Below, piece after piece: positions 1-7,164 of a DNA stretch of 41,646 bases. The position numbers and the translations under genes were made by a program. The stretch is from Ruminococcus sp. Lineage in GTDB: Bacteria > Bacillota > Clostridia > Oscillospirales > Ruminococcaceae. The notes beneath the pieces were generated by a model. That model was not told the origin of the DNA, did no database searches, and saw only the letters and a list, made by a program, of their open reading frames with translations. Numbering within the stretch: the stretch's first letter is position 1; the number at the start of each line of letters is the position of its first letter. The stretch covers positions 1 to 41,646 of the forward strand of contig JAFVFL010000006.1 in the NCBI GenBank assembly GCA_017475555.1, written 5' to 3'.

Positions 1-18
1 ATCATTCAGCGTTGCCAT
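1..18 (-). CDS. Start of an unidentified gene, cut by the window edge
   Basis: An ATG on the minus strand begins M-A-T-L-N-D and runs off the left end. It is preceded by AGAGGTGG about five bases upstream, a good ribosome binding site, and by a sigma-A-like promoter at 69-97. Only six codons are visible, so the product cannot be named. The promoter and ribosome binding site together make this more than a chance ATG. Confidence 0.5.
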
Positions 19-68
19 AGTACCACCTCTGTCATTCAGAATTATGGCTTAAAATAGACTCTAACTAT

Positions 69-97
69 AATTTACAACAGGTTTTTCACTATGTCAA
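69..97 (-). promoter_or_regulatory. Sigma-A promoter for the partial left-edge gene
   Basis: On the minus strand a perfect TTGACA (97-92) is followed after 17 bases by TAAATT (74-69), four of six matches to the -10 consensus. It lies about 50 bases upstream of the ATG at 18, in the right orientation. Confidence 0.5.
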
Positions 98-199
98 GGT
101 CAATGTACCCAAAATCAACCCTTTATTGGGACAGAGCCAAAACTATAATATGGCAGTGCCGTAAGCGAAAGCAGAGTAAGGCACTTATAAAAAGTAAGC

Positions 200-236
200 G
201 AGCCTGCGAGCACCAACGTAGTTGGGCACACAGGCT
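200..236 (-). terminator. Hairpin terminator downstream of tRNA-Ser
   Basis: GAGCCTG (200-206) pairs with CAGGCTC (230-236), and an inner CCAAC/GTTGG stem closes on a GTA loop. On the minus strand the hairpin begins seven bases after the tRNA 3' CCA and is followed within a few bases by CTTTTTA. A rho-independent terminator fits, though the T tract is short and slightly displaced. Confidence 0.5.
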
Positions 237-242
237 CTGTGC

Positions 243-331
243 TGGCGCAGTGGGTGGGATTCGAACCCACGTCCCTCAAGGGGCATCATGATTTCGAGTC
301 ATGTCCGTTATGACCACTTCGATACCACTGC
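243..331 (-). tRNA. tRNA-Ser (anticodon CGA)
   Basis: Read on the minus strand, acceptor GCAGTGG (331-325) pairs exactly with CCACTGC (253-247), followed by discriminator G and an encoded CCA. The anticodon stem CATGA/TCATG encloses CTCGAAA with anticodon CGA (296-294), which reads UCG. The long variable arm (GATGCCCC...GGGAC) is the class II arm expected of tRNA-Ser, and the T arm carries GTTCGAATC. All elements are intact. Its own promoter is at 383-411 and a terminator hairpin follows. Confidence 0.97.
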
Positions 332-382
332 ATATACACTGATGAACAAAGACGGGGATTGTCTTCGTTCACCGACCATAAT

Positions 383-411
383 ATTATAACATACCTGGGG
401 AGAAAAATCAA
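383..411 (-). promoter_or_regulatory. Promoter of tRNA-Ser
   Basis: On the minus strand TTGATT (411-406) and a perfect TATAAT (388-383) are 17 bases apart, about 50 bases before the mature tRNA 5' end. The transcribed leader contains an inverted repeat (344-370, GAACAAAGAC / GTCTTCGTTC) that could guide 5' processing or simply insulate the tRNA fold. Confidence 0.7.
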
Positions 412-437
412 TAGCAAACAAATATTTTTATTTTATA

Positions 438-478
438 ACAAAAAGCGGCAGTACGATCTTACAGAAAGCACTGCCGCT
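438..478 (-). terminator. Rho-independent terminator of the sigma/anti-sigma operon
   Basis: AGCGGCAGT (444-452) and ACTGCCGCT (470-478) form a perfect nine-pair stem. On the minus strand it is followed directly by TTTTTGTTATAAAA. It lies about 65 bases after the stop of the membrane protein gene at 544. Confidence 0.9.
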
Positions 479-543
479 GATCCTTTTGTCCGTATTGTGG
501 TCTTCCGCAGAGCTGAGCGGGTCCTGCTCTGCTTTGCTGAATA

Positions 544-2007
544 TCAGTCGGTCATTCTGTCTATCATTTTATTTACGGAATCGAGTTTTTCTTCGAGCCG
601 GGCAATTTCCATGTCCTTGCTCTGAAAACTTGGATCATTCTCGTAGACCTCAATGCTGTTCATGTTGTCTATCTGCCTCTGAAGCTCCTCAGCAATGATG
701 AAAAGATACTCCCGGCTGAACGAAATGTCATTGAACGCAGCTGTCAGCAGCAGATCGCCGCCGCTTGTTTTCACGTTCAGCACCGAACTTTCAGATGATG
801 TGAAGTCTGAGAGAAAATAGGGTGAAAAATAGAGCCTGAGATCTGAATATTCAGCACTGAACGGAGTACGTATAGTACTGAAAACGCCTCTGAATACATA
901 ATTATCTACAATAAAGCTAAGCTTTATTTCGTCGCCGTAGCCCTCATTGTTATCACTGAGCGGCATTACATAAGCGTATCCGGGAAAATCGTTATTCACC
1001 TCATGTTCCTCGTCGAAAAGCTTCGTCCTTGTAAATGCAGACTGCGAATGCTCAGGTGCAGCGTTACGTCCGTTGAAGTAAACGGAATACTGCCATATGC
1101 TGTTCTGTTCATCTTCTGTCTGTACCTCGTCAGCACCTCCGCTGATATTGATGTCATAAAAGTATTCGTCACTGCTTTTTGCACCATTGTGGTAGTATAT
1201 CACATCGCAGACCTCCGGCTGTATCCCGTCCTCAGTTTTTATCAGGCTGACCTGACTAAACGAAGCAAGAGACACAGCATTTCCGCTGAGCCAGAGAATA
1301 CCATTGCCGTCATCACTGAAATTGTTCTTAATTGCATTGTCCACGGCTGTATCACTATAGCTCAGGTCTGAATTTGCGAATTTCTGTCTTGCCTCAGTGA
1401 TGTCGCTGGCGGAAAATTCTGCAGACGCAGCAGCTGCTGCAATGAATCCGGCTTCGGTATATTCTCCGCTGTATTCAACAGCATACATCTCGTTTGTCTT
1501 TATCCCGTCAATAGTCCGGATATACAGTCTTACCATAGCGTCCGTCCTGCCGCTGTACTCAAAGGGACAGCTTATGCCAGGAGTTACAAGTACGTCATAT
1601 TTGCTGTAGACATCGAGTGGGATATCCATGCTGGTAAAGCCTTCATCATCGGATACTGTACTGATTATGCCCTGGACAGCTGATTCGTAAATATTTCTGC
1701 CCGAGCGGTTGATATTAGAGCCGAGCAGTCCGAGGATACCGGTCTTAGGTATAACAGCTATACCGACGATAACTGCGGCAGCGGCAGCAGTCCATCTGAT
1801 GATTTTTTTCCGCCTGCTTTTAGCGGTAACGTTTTCGAGGCCGGTCACGGTGAACCCGCTTTCGGAAAAATCCAGATCGCTCTGCGGAAAGGCTCTTTCT
1901 GTAATTTTGTCGAAGCAGTCAGCTGAACCGGAAAGACTGTCCATTTTGTCAGCGAGCAGCTTTTCGATATCATAAGCTTCGTTTTGTTTATTATTCACCT
2001 TTAACAC
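544..2007 (-). CDS. Single-pass membrane protein, probable anti-sigma factor of the adjacent ECF sigma factor
   Basis: This 487-residue protein has a cytoplasmic head of about 65 residues, a basic stretch (KSRRKK, 64-69), one membrane helix (about 70-96) and a large extracytoplasmic region rich in Asp, Glu, Ser and Tyr. It ends in a charged, helix-prone tail (about 460-487). I recognise no named domain and see no zinc-binding anti-sigma motif. The start is GTG, with GAGGAGG eight bases upstream inside the end of the sigma gene; the genes overlap by 17 bases, so translation is probably coupled. Topology and coupling to an ECF sigma gene are the usual arrangement for a membrane anti-sigma factor, so that role is an inference from context. 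The outer domain may sense an envelope or substrate signal, but nothing in the sequence says which. Confidence 0.8.
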   Translation of the reverse strand: MLKVNNKQNEAYDIEKLLADKMDSLSGSADCFDKITERAFPQSDLDFSESGFTVTGLENVTAKSRRKKIIRWTAAAAAVIVGIAVIPKTGILGLLGSNINRSGRNIYESAVQGIISTVSDDEGFTSMDIPLDVYSKYDVLVTPGISCPFEYSGRTDAMVRLYIRTIDGIKTNEMYAVEYSGEYTEAGFIAAAAASAEFSASDITEARQKFANSDLSYSDTAVDNAIKNNFSDDGNGILWLSGNAVSLASFSQVSLIKTEDGIQPEVCDVIYYHNGAKSSDEYFYDINISGGADEVQTEDEQNSIWQYSVYFNGRNAAPEHSQSAFTRTKLFDEEHEVNNDFPGYAYVMPLSDNNEGYGDEIKLSFIVDNYVFRGVFSTIRTPFSAEYSDLRLYFSPYFLSDFTSSESSVLNVKTSGGDLLLTAAFNDISFSREYLFIIAEELQRQIDNMNSIEVYENDPSFQSKDMEIARLEEKLDSVNKMIDRMTD

Positions 2008-2623
2008 CTGCCTCCTCTTTTAGTTTTGCCATAGCCTTGTTGAATCTTGACTTCACGGTAGTCTCCGGGCATTTCATTACCCTTGCGATCTCCCTGAAGG
2101 TAAGACCGCTGCAAACCTTCATGACAACAGTCTGCCGCTGTTTATCAGTCAGGCATTTGAGCAGCTGATTTATGAATATACTGTCTTCAACAGTCTGGTC
2201 AGCCTCGCCATAGCTCTGGATAAGTATATCCATTTCGCGCGATCTGTAGCTGCGGCGAAGCTCTAATGCAATATTGCGGGCAATTCTGTGGATATAACCC
2301 TTGCCATCGCCCTTTTTGGGATTGAAGTCCGCAGTTTGGGTCAGTCTGACGAACGTCTCGATCACAGTATCCTCAGCGAGTTGATAGTCCGAAGTGATAC
2401 TGTAGGCGAGGGCGAAAATACTTTTTCTGAACATATTGTACAGCTCCTCAAGAGCGTCCTTTGAAAAGGAGCAGGCAATTATCAGCTGATTTATCCTGCC
2501 TATATCCTCTCTTGAGCTCTGTTCTGGATCTGTTGCTGAGTCATCTGCACTCTGCGGCAGCTGTGTTAGTGAGAGCAAGGTTTCATTTCCACCTCCGGAG
2601 TAAATATTGGTCTTTGCAAGCAT
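1991..2623 (-). CDS. ECF-type RNA polymerase sigma factor
   Basis: About 210 residues with the two-domain layout of group 4 sigma-70 factors. Region 2 (residues about 45-130) includes ALAYSITSDYQLAEDTVIET and GYIHRIARNIALELRR. Region 4 (about 150-205) has the helix-turn-helix LTFREIARVMKCPETTVKSR. The protein directs RNA polymerase to a dedicated promoter set. GTG 2632 overlaps the ribosome binding site and ATG 2629 is only two bases from it. ATG 2623 lies eight bases from AAAGGAG (2638-2632), so I prefer it. It is the first gene of a two-gene operon with a membrane protein that probably restrains it. The nearest possible target is the downstream-strand neighbour, the GH10 xylanase, but a shared promoter motif was not found. 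Confidence 0.93.
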   Translation of the reverse strand: MLAKTNIYSGGGNETLLSLTQLPQSADDSATDPEQSSREDIGRINQLIIACSFSKDALEELYNMFRKSIFALAYSITSDYQLAEDTVIETFVRLTQTADFNPKKGDGKGYIHRIARNIALELRRSYRSREMDILIQSYGEADQTVEDSIFINQLLKCLTDKQRQTVVMKVCSGLTFREIARVMKCPETTVKSRFNKAMAKLKEEAGVKGE

Positions 2624-2757
2624 ATCCATCACTCCTTTGCCTGCAAAAGTACGAAATGTAAGCGGTTTGCCGGTGAACGGCTGTGAAAGCTTTCATATAT
2701 AAGTGATTTTAGAGGGCAAAAAAGACGAAAAAATCTGAAAAAATTTTTTGCAAATTG

Positions 2758-2771
2758 TTAGTACACACTAA
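2758..2771. promoter_or_regulatory. Perfect inverted repeat upstream of the sigma operon
   Basis: TTAGT-ACAC-ACTAA is an exact 5-4-5 inverted repeat inside the AT-rich stretch upstream of the sigma factor gene. The 288-base gap (2624-2911) also holds the GH10 terminator hairpin and a run of A/T tracts; no clear sigma-A promoter was found for the sigma gene. The repeat could be an operator or part of an autoregulated promoter, but it is short enough to occur by chance. Confidence 0.3.
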
Positions 2772-2870
2772 TATAATCAATATTTTCCCGATTTACAGCC
2801 ATTTGTTGAAGATCCGCTTTTTCGGAGCAGGGGAGTGGTTTTGTTAACCATATGCAACAAAAACAGGAGG

Positions 2871-2901
2871 ATATACCCCGGATATACTATCCGGGGCATA
2901 T
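2871..2901 (-). terminator. Hairpin downstream of the GH10 xylanase gene
   Basis: CCCCGGATA (2876-2884) and TATCCGGGG (2888-2896) form a perfect nine-pair stem with a TAC loop, extended by ATAT on both sides. It starts about ten bases after the xylanase stop. On the minus strand the T-rich stretch GTTTTTG comes about ten bases after the stem, so it is an atypical terminator, or mainly an RNA-stabilising 3' hairpin. Confidence 0.6.
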
Positions 2902-2911
2902 TTATATTAGT

Positions 2912-5900
2912 TTAAAGCGGAAAATCCTCCTGCTTCAGCTCACCTGCATCTATACGCTGTATAGTTATTGCATCTGTACCTGTAAGACCTTTACTTCCGT
3001 CACAGTCGGCATTCTCTGCACCCTGAGCCGGGAGGGGATACTTCTCGCTGTTCGCAATATTCTGTAATACGGCTACTGCGTCAGCCATGTTTACCTTTCC
3101 GTCACAGTTTGCGTCACCGTACAGAGTGCTCACAGGGTCGTCCTCGCCGATAAGCTTGAGAAGTCCGAGCCCGGAAACATCGGTATATCCCATACCTGAA
3201 AGATCGTACCAGTTCGATATTGCGGTACGCTTTCCGTCACCGGTGCCGTCGTCGTTGATCTGTGCATCAAAGCCGACTATCTGATCAGCCTTGAAGCCGC
3301 CGAGAGTTGAGGGGATAGCAATTTCCACAAGATAGCCACCGGAGGTTACAGCTGCTGCTGAGGTGAAGCTGTCCGTGCTGAGCCCGTCAGTTACTGACTT
3401 TTCGCCGTCATAGTTCACTCTCACCTGAATATCGTCAGATTCATAGGCTGTAGACTTGTGATTGTTTTCATCAAGGAATACCTCAACCGTGTCCTGCTCA
3501 TAGGTGTTGGAGCTTGCCTTGCTCAGTACCGGGTCAGTCACTTCTGCGAGGATATATATATTGCTCTTGTCCCAGAGAAGTTTTGCTGTACCTGTTGCAC
3601 CAGTGGTTCCGAGTGAGAAGGTCTTTATGTCGATCGAGGGTGCATCAGCCCATATATCGTCGATCTTCCCGTCTATCTCAGGAGTTCCCTTTGCAGCCTT
3701 AGCAACGGGCGGTTTCTTTTTCAGTGTCAGCTTTCCGTAAGCAGATGTATCAGGATCATCAGCGTTGTAATTATTTGCATTCCACGCCACTCCGTCAATA
3801 ACTACGTCAAAGCGTATGCTGTCGCCTGCACTTATCTCACGTGTAAGTCTGCCAAGCTCTATCGCCATTACACCATTCGGGATATCGTAGGTTTTCGTCT
3901 CGAAGCAGTCACCCATCAGAGTTACTTGTGAACCGGCGGACGCATCTATGCGGAAAGCAAGTCTGTTGCCGTTGGTATTGTAAGCGACCTGGAACGTACC
4001 CTTGCCGCTGACCTCATTTACTACAGCTCCCTCATAGAGAGCATCGCTTGTTGTGAAAGCGTCTGTTGCGATATAAGCCGGAATGCTCTTTATCGTCTGC
4101 ACCTCTGCGTCTGTGTCGATAACGGCATAATAAGCAGCTTTAGCCTGATAATCCTTGTCAAAGAGCAGGGGATAGCCGCCTATCCAGCTTGTTGAATCGG
4201 TGATACCCCAGAGGACTACCGCCGACAGGTTTACACCGTCGTCCTTTACTCTCTTGTACATCTCGAAGCATTCACGGTACCTCTCAGCGAGTGAGAGCAG
4301 ATCCTCGTCAGTATTGGAGCGAAGAGATATGTCAAGCTCTGTTACCTGTACCTCAAGTCCCATAGCCGCATAGCTGCGGAGTGCCGCCTCATACTGAGCT
4401 ATGGAAGGACTGCTCATTCCGATATGCGACTGCATACCCATGCCGTCGATCACACCAGCTTCAACGAGCGGGGCGAGTATCTCAGACTGGATATATTTCA
4501 GCTTTGCGTCGCTGTATTCATTATAGTCATTGTAGAAGAGCTTGCACCCCTCCGGAGCGTACTTTCTTGCGTACTGGAACGCCTTGAGGATATAGCTCTG
4601 GTCGCCGTAGACACTCACCCAGCCGGACGAGCCGTCGCCCTGGGAGTATGCACCGGCATTGCGTATCGTACCGGAATCAGAAGCAGCCTCATTCACAACG
4701 TCCCATGCGTAAACATTCAGCTTCGGGTACTGCTCCTTTATCGCAGCCATGATGTTTTTGATATAGTTCTCCATTCGCTTGTCCATGATCTCCGGCGAAA
4801 CGAAGTCCGCAGAGGCATCATAATTCTCCTTGAAGAACCAGTCCGGAGTCTGGGAATGCCATACAAGCACATGACCTCTGAGCGGCAGAGAATTATCCTC
4901 GCAGAATTTCAGCATATCCGCTGCCTGCCTGAGCGATACCTGCGGATTAGTCTGATCGCCGTCATTAGCGTTCATATAGGCAACTGTCGCAGTCTGGTCG
5001 AGGACAGATTCAGGCTTCAGCTCATTGCCGATAGTAACGCTGTTGTAGTGCTTGAGGATAAGGTCCTTGGTCGCACCCTGAGTGAACTCACTTCCTGCAA
5101 CGGCACAGCCTATCCTGAAATAATCGCTGTAGACGTCCTTCAGTGAAGCGATATCGTCCTGGATAGCCGGGTCAGGCAGACGGGTGCCGCTGACATCATC
5201 AAGATAAAAGCCCATGAGATCCTGCTCAGTAACAGAAGCGTCCGGCTTGTATGCAGTCTGAACATAAACGTATATATTTGCCGCACCCTCCGGGATAGTA
5301 CACTCCGTACCTACATACGTCCATTCGCCCTTCTGGGCAGTTTCGGTATAGACAGTGTAGTAATTCTCCTTTCCGTCAAGGTCGTATTGGAGATTAATTG
5401 AGAATTTCTGCGTATCAGTCCAGTTTTCGCCGTCGTAGAGCACATAGCACCCGAAGCTGTAGTAGCCGCCGGGCTGGAGAACGAGTGTCTTGTTGCAGGT
5501 CGCACCATTCCACAGCTGGGTACGTCCGTCGGTATATATGGAATAGCTGCCGCTGTGGGCGTATTTGTCGGTGACCTCAAGGGTGGTATTCGAGCCGCGT
5601 GTCTGCCAGCTCATTTTCGTACCGTCGTCAAAATCGTCAAAAAAACCGTCATCTTCAGCAGATTGCTCAGTCCTCTCACCGCTGACAGTAAATTCGTCCA
5701 TGTAGAAATCGCTTAACGTGCCGCATTCTACATATACCACAAGATTGCTTGCGTCCGAGGGTACAGTATAGCTGCCATTTATCACAGCCCACTCGCCCTG
5801 AGAGGCATTGACACTGCTGATGTACTTGTATCTTTCTGTACCGTCAGCATCGGTATAAAGACACTGCAAATTGAACTGCTGATTCTGTCCGCCGACCTCA

Positions 5901-6232
5901 TCATCATAGTATACCGCAACGGAGAGGTCGTACTGCTGGTCGGGGTACATAACGCCTATCAGTGATGCTCCCGCACCATTCCAGCTTGTAGTCCTTCCGG
6001 TGACACTGAGCGACTTAGAGCCGCTGTACGCCTGTTCATCGGAGAGCTTTATCTCCGTACTTCCGGACGTTCTTGCCTTCCACGTACCGAAGCTGTCCTC
6101 GAACGTATCGTGGACAAGCTCCTCAGCCTCTGCACTCGACTGCATGAGCGGTACAGCTGAGGAAACAGCAGCCGCTGTAATTACAGAAGCAAGGACAGCC
6201 GCAGATGCTTTTTTCAATTTCGTCAGCTTCAT
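2912..6232 (-). CDS. Secreted cellulosomal endo-1,4-beta-xylanase (CBM22-CBM22-GH10-CBM9-dockerin)
   Basis: An 1106-residue multidomain enzyme that cuts beta-1,4 bonds in xylan outside the cell. A signal peptide (1-36) has a KKASAAVLASVITAAA core. Two CBM22-like beta-sandwich modules follow (about 40-185 and 197-350); both carry SWNGA/LWNGA-type motifs. The GH10 barrel (about 360-705) has the acid/base Glu515 in WDVVNEA and the nucleophile Glu632 in VTELD. Residues about 715-838 look like a partial CBM9-like linker, and 842-1028 match a CBM9-like module beginning TPEIDGKIDDIW. The C-terminal dockerin (1037-1106) has calcium loops at 1040-1051 (canonical) and 1076-1087 (Lys at position 6 in place of Gly). 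The start is set by AAAGGAG eight bases before ATG. No separate promoter was found in the 60 bases upstream, so it may be read from the preceding operon. Confidence 0.96.
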   Translation of the reverse strand: MKLTKLKKASAAVLASVITAAAVSSAVPLMQSSAEAEELVHDTFEDSFGTWKARTSGSTEIKLSDEQAYSGSKSLSVTGRTTSWNGAGASLIGVMYPDQQYDLSVAVYYDDEVGGQNQQFNLQCLYTDADGTERYKYISSVNASQGEWAVINGSYTVPSDASNLVVYVECGTLSDFYMDEFTVSGERTEQSAEDDGFFDDFDDGTKMSWQTRGSNTTLEVTDKYAHSGSYSIYTDGRTQLWNGATCNKTLVLQPGGYYSFGCYVLYDGENWTDTQKFSINLQYDLDGKENYYTVYTETAQKGEWTYVGTECTIPEGAANIYVYVQTAYKPDASVTEQDLMGFYLDDVSGTRLPDPAIQDDIASLKDVYSDYFRIGCAVAGSEFTQGATKDLILKHYNSVTIGNELKPESVLDQTATVAYMNANDGDQTNPQVSLRQAADMLKFCEDNSLPLRGHVLVWHSQTPDWFFKENYDASADFVSPEIMDKRMENYIKNIMAAIKEQYPKLNVYAWDVVNEAASDSGTIRNAGAYSQGDGSSGWVSVYGDQSYILKAFQYARKYAPEGCKLFYNDYNEYSDAKLKYIQSEILAPLVEAGVIDGMGMQSHIGMSSPSIAQYEAALRSYAAMGLEVQVTELDISLRSNTDEDLLSLAERYRECFEMYKRVKDDGVNLSAVVLWGITDSTSWIGGYPLLFDKDYQAKAAYYAVIDTDAEVQTIKSIPAYIATDAFTTSDALYEGAVVNEVSGKGTFQVAYNTNGNRLAFRIDASAGSQVTLMGDCFETKTYDIPNGVMAIELGRLTREISAGDSIRFDVVIDGVAWNANNYNADDPDTSAYGKLTLKKKPPVAKAAKGTPEIDGKIDDIWADAPSIDIKTFSLGTTGATGTAKLLWDKSNIYILAEVTDPVLSKASSNTYEQDTVEVFLDENNHKSTAYESDDIQVRVNYDGEKSVTDGLSTDSFTSAAAVTSGGYLVEIAIPSTLGGFKADQIVGFDAQINDDGTGDGKRTAISNWYDLSGMGYTDVSGLGLLKLIGEDDPVSTLYGDANCDGKVNMADAVAVLQNIANSEKYPLPAQGAENADCDGSKGLTGTDAITIQRIDAGELKQEDFPL

Positions 6233-6262
6233 TGTAACAACTCCTTTAATAATATATTTTCA

Positions 6263-6282
6263 GGTCTGAGCCTGACCAGACC
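6263..6282 (-). other. Small hairpin between the TtcA-like gene and the xylanase gene
   Basis: GGTCTG (6263-6268) pairs with CAGACC (6277-6282) in the only gap between the replication/tRNA block and the GH10 gene. On the minus strand it is followed by TGAAAATATATT and not by a T run. It could be a weak terminator, a processing site or an operator in the xylanase leader. Confidence 0.35.
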
Positions 6283-6292
6283 ATTCAAAGCT

Positions 6293-7156
6293 TTATTGAC
6301 CTCCTGAATGAGTGCCCCTGATGGTGAGCCCTTTGTCATAGGTGTCAAGGAAATGGTGTCTTTCATTGCCTATGTGATAGGAAATAAGAGTTTGCAGATT
6401 GACATTTTCCGCACTGCGGAAGATATTCATATCAACTCCGGGATTGACCTCACGGAGCTGCCGGAGCATAGCCTTTATCTCCGCACGCTTCGAGCCGCTG
6501 CTGTCGGGTGAGGAATCGTCAGTCATACGGCACGCACATCGGATAAAGCTGAGTCCGTTTTCCCCGCACCAGCGTATTATCTCGTTTTCCCTGACAAGGT
6601 AAAGCGGACGGATAAGCTCCATTCCACGGTAATTTTCGCTGTGCAGCTTAGGCATCATAGTCTGCATCTGAGAGCCGTACAGCATACCCATAAGTATCGT
6701 TTCGATAACGTCATCAAAGTGGTGACCGAGGGCTATCTTTGTACAGCCGAGCTCCTGAGCCTTTTTGTACAGCCACCCGCGCCGCAGCCTTGCACAGAGA
6801 AAGCACGGATTTTTCTCAGCTCTTTCTGCCGACTGGAATATCTTAGTCTCACAGACCTGTGCAGGTATTCCGAGCAGTGAGAGATTTTCCTCTATTTTAC
6901 GCCGGTTTTCCGGAGCATACCCCGGATCCATCACAATATACTCCGCAGTAAAGGGGATATTGCCGTATTTCTGCCACCTCTGCATACACTTTGCCATGAG
7001 CATCGAGTCCTTGCCGCCTGAGATACATACGGCTATCCTGTCTCCCGGAGCAATGAGCCTGTATTCCCTTATCCCACGCAGAAATACCGACCATATAGTT
7101 TTATTGAAGTCCCTGACGAGGGACTGTGCGATCATTTCTTCCTTATTTTCCTGCAT
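6293..7156 (-). CDS. ttcA: TtcA-family tRNA 2-thiocytidine biosynthesis ATPase
   Basis: A 287-residue cytoplasmic PP-loop ATPase that adenylates tRNA to install sulfur; in the model TtcA the target is cytidine 32. The PP-loop SGGKDS is at 46-51. The CxxC pair (Cys118, Cys121, in NPCFLCARLRRG) and a further Cys207/Cys209 pair match the three cysteines that hold the [4Fe-4S] cluster in TtcA. The stretch KIALGHHFDD is also typical. The start has AGGAGAG five bases upstream and lies eight bases after the dnaE stop, so the gene is the tail of the whiA-dnaE operon. Firmicute members of this family are less studied than the E. coli enzyme, so the exact target nucleotide is inferred. It is distinct from TilS at 30012. 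Confidence 0.88.
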   Translation of the reverse strand: MQENKEEMIAQSLVRDFNKTIWSVFLRGIREYRLIAPGDRIAVCISGGKDSMLMAKCMQRWQKYGNIPFTAEYIVMDPGYAPENRRKIEENLSLLGIPAQVCETKIFQSAERAEKNPCFLCARLRRGWLYKKAQELGCTKIALGHHFDDVIETILMGMLYGSQMQTMMPKLHSENYRGMELIRPLYLVRENEIIRWCGENGLSFIRCACRMTDDSSPDSSGSKRAEIKAMLRQLREVNPGVDMNIFRSAENVNLQTLISYHIGNERHHFLDTYDKGLTIRGTHSGGQ

Positions 7157-7164
7157 CTTCTCTC

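Noticed and set aside
91..291. 66-codon plus-strand frame over the tRNA-Ser gene
   Set aside because: It runs through the tRNA and its terminator hairpin and has no ribosome binding site.
4424..5146. 240-codon open frame on the plus strand inside the GH10 gene
   Set aside because: It is antisense to the xylanase catalytic domain, has no ribosome binding site and reads as a shadow with many Arg and His residues. Similar long shadows antisense to dnaE (7298-8038, 8705-9424), hprK (13447-14067) and ftsH (31548-32498) were set aside for the same reason.
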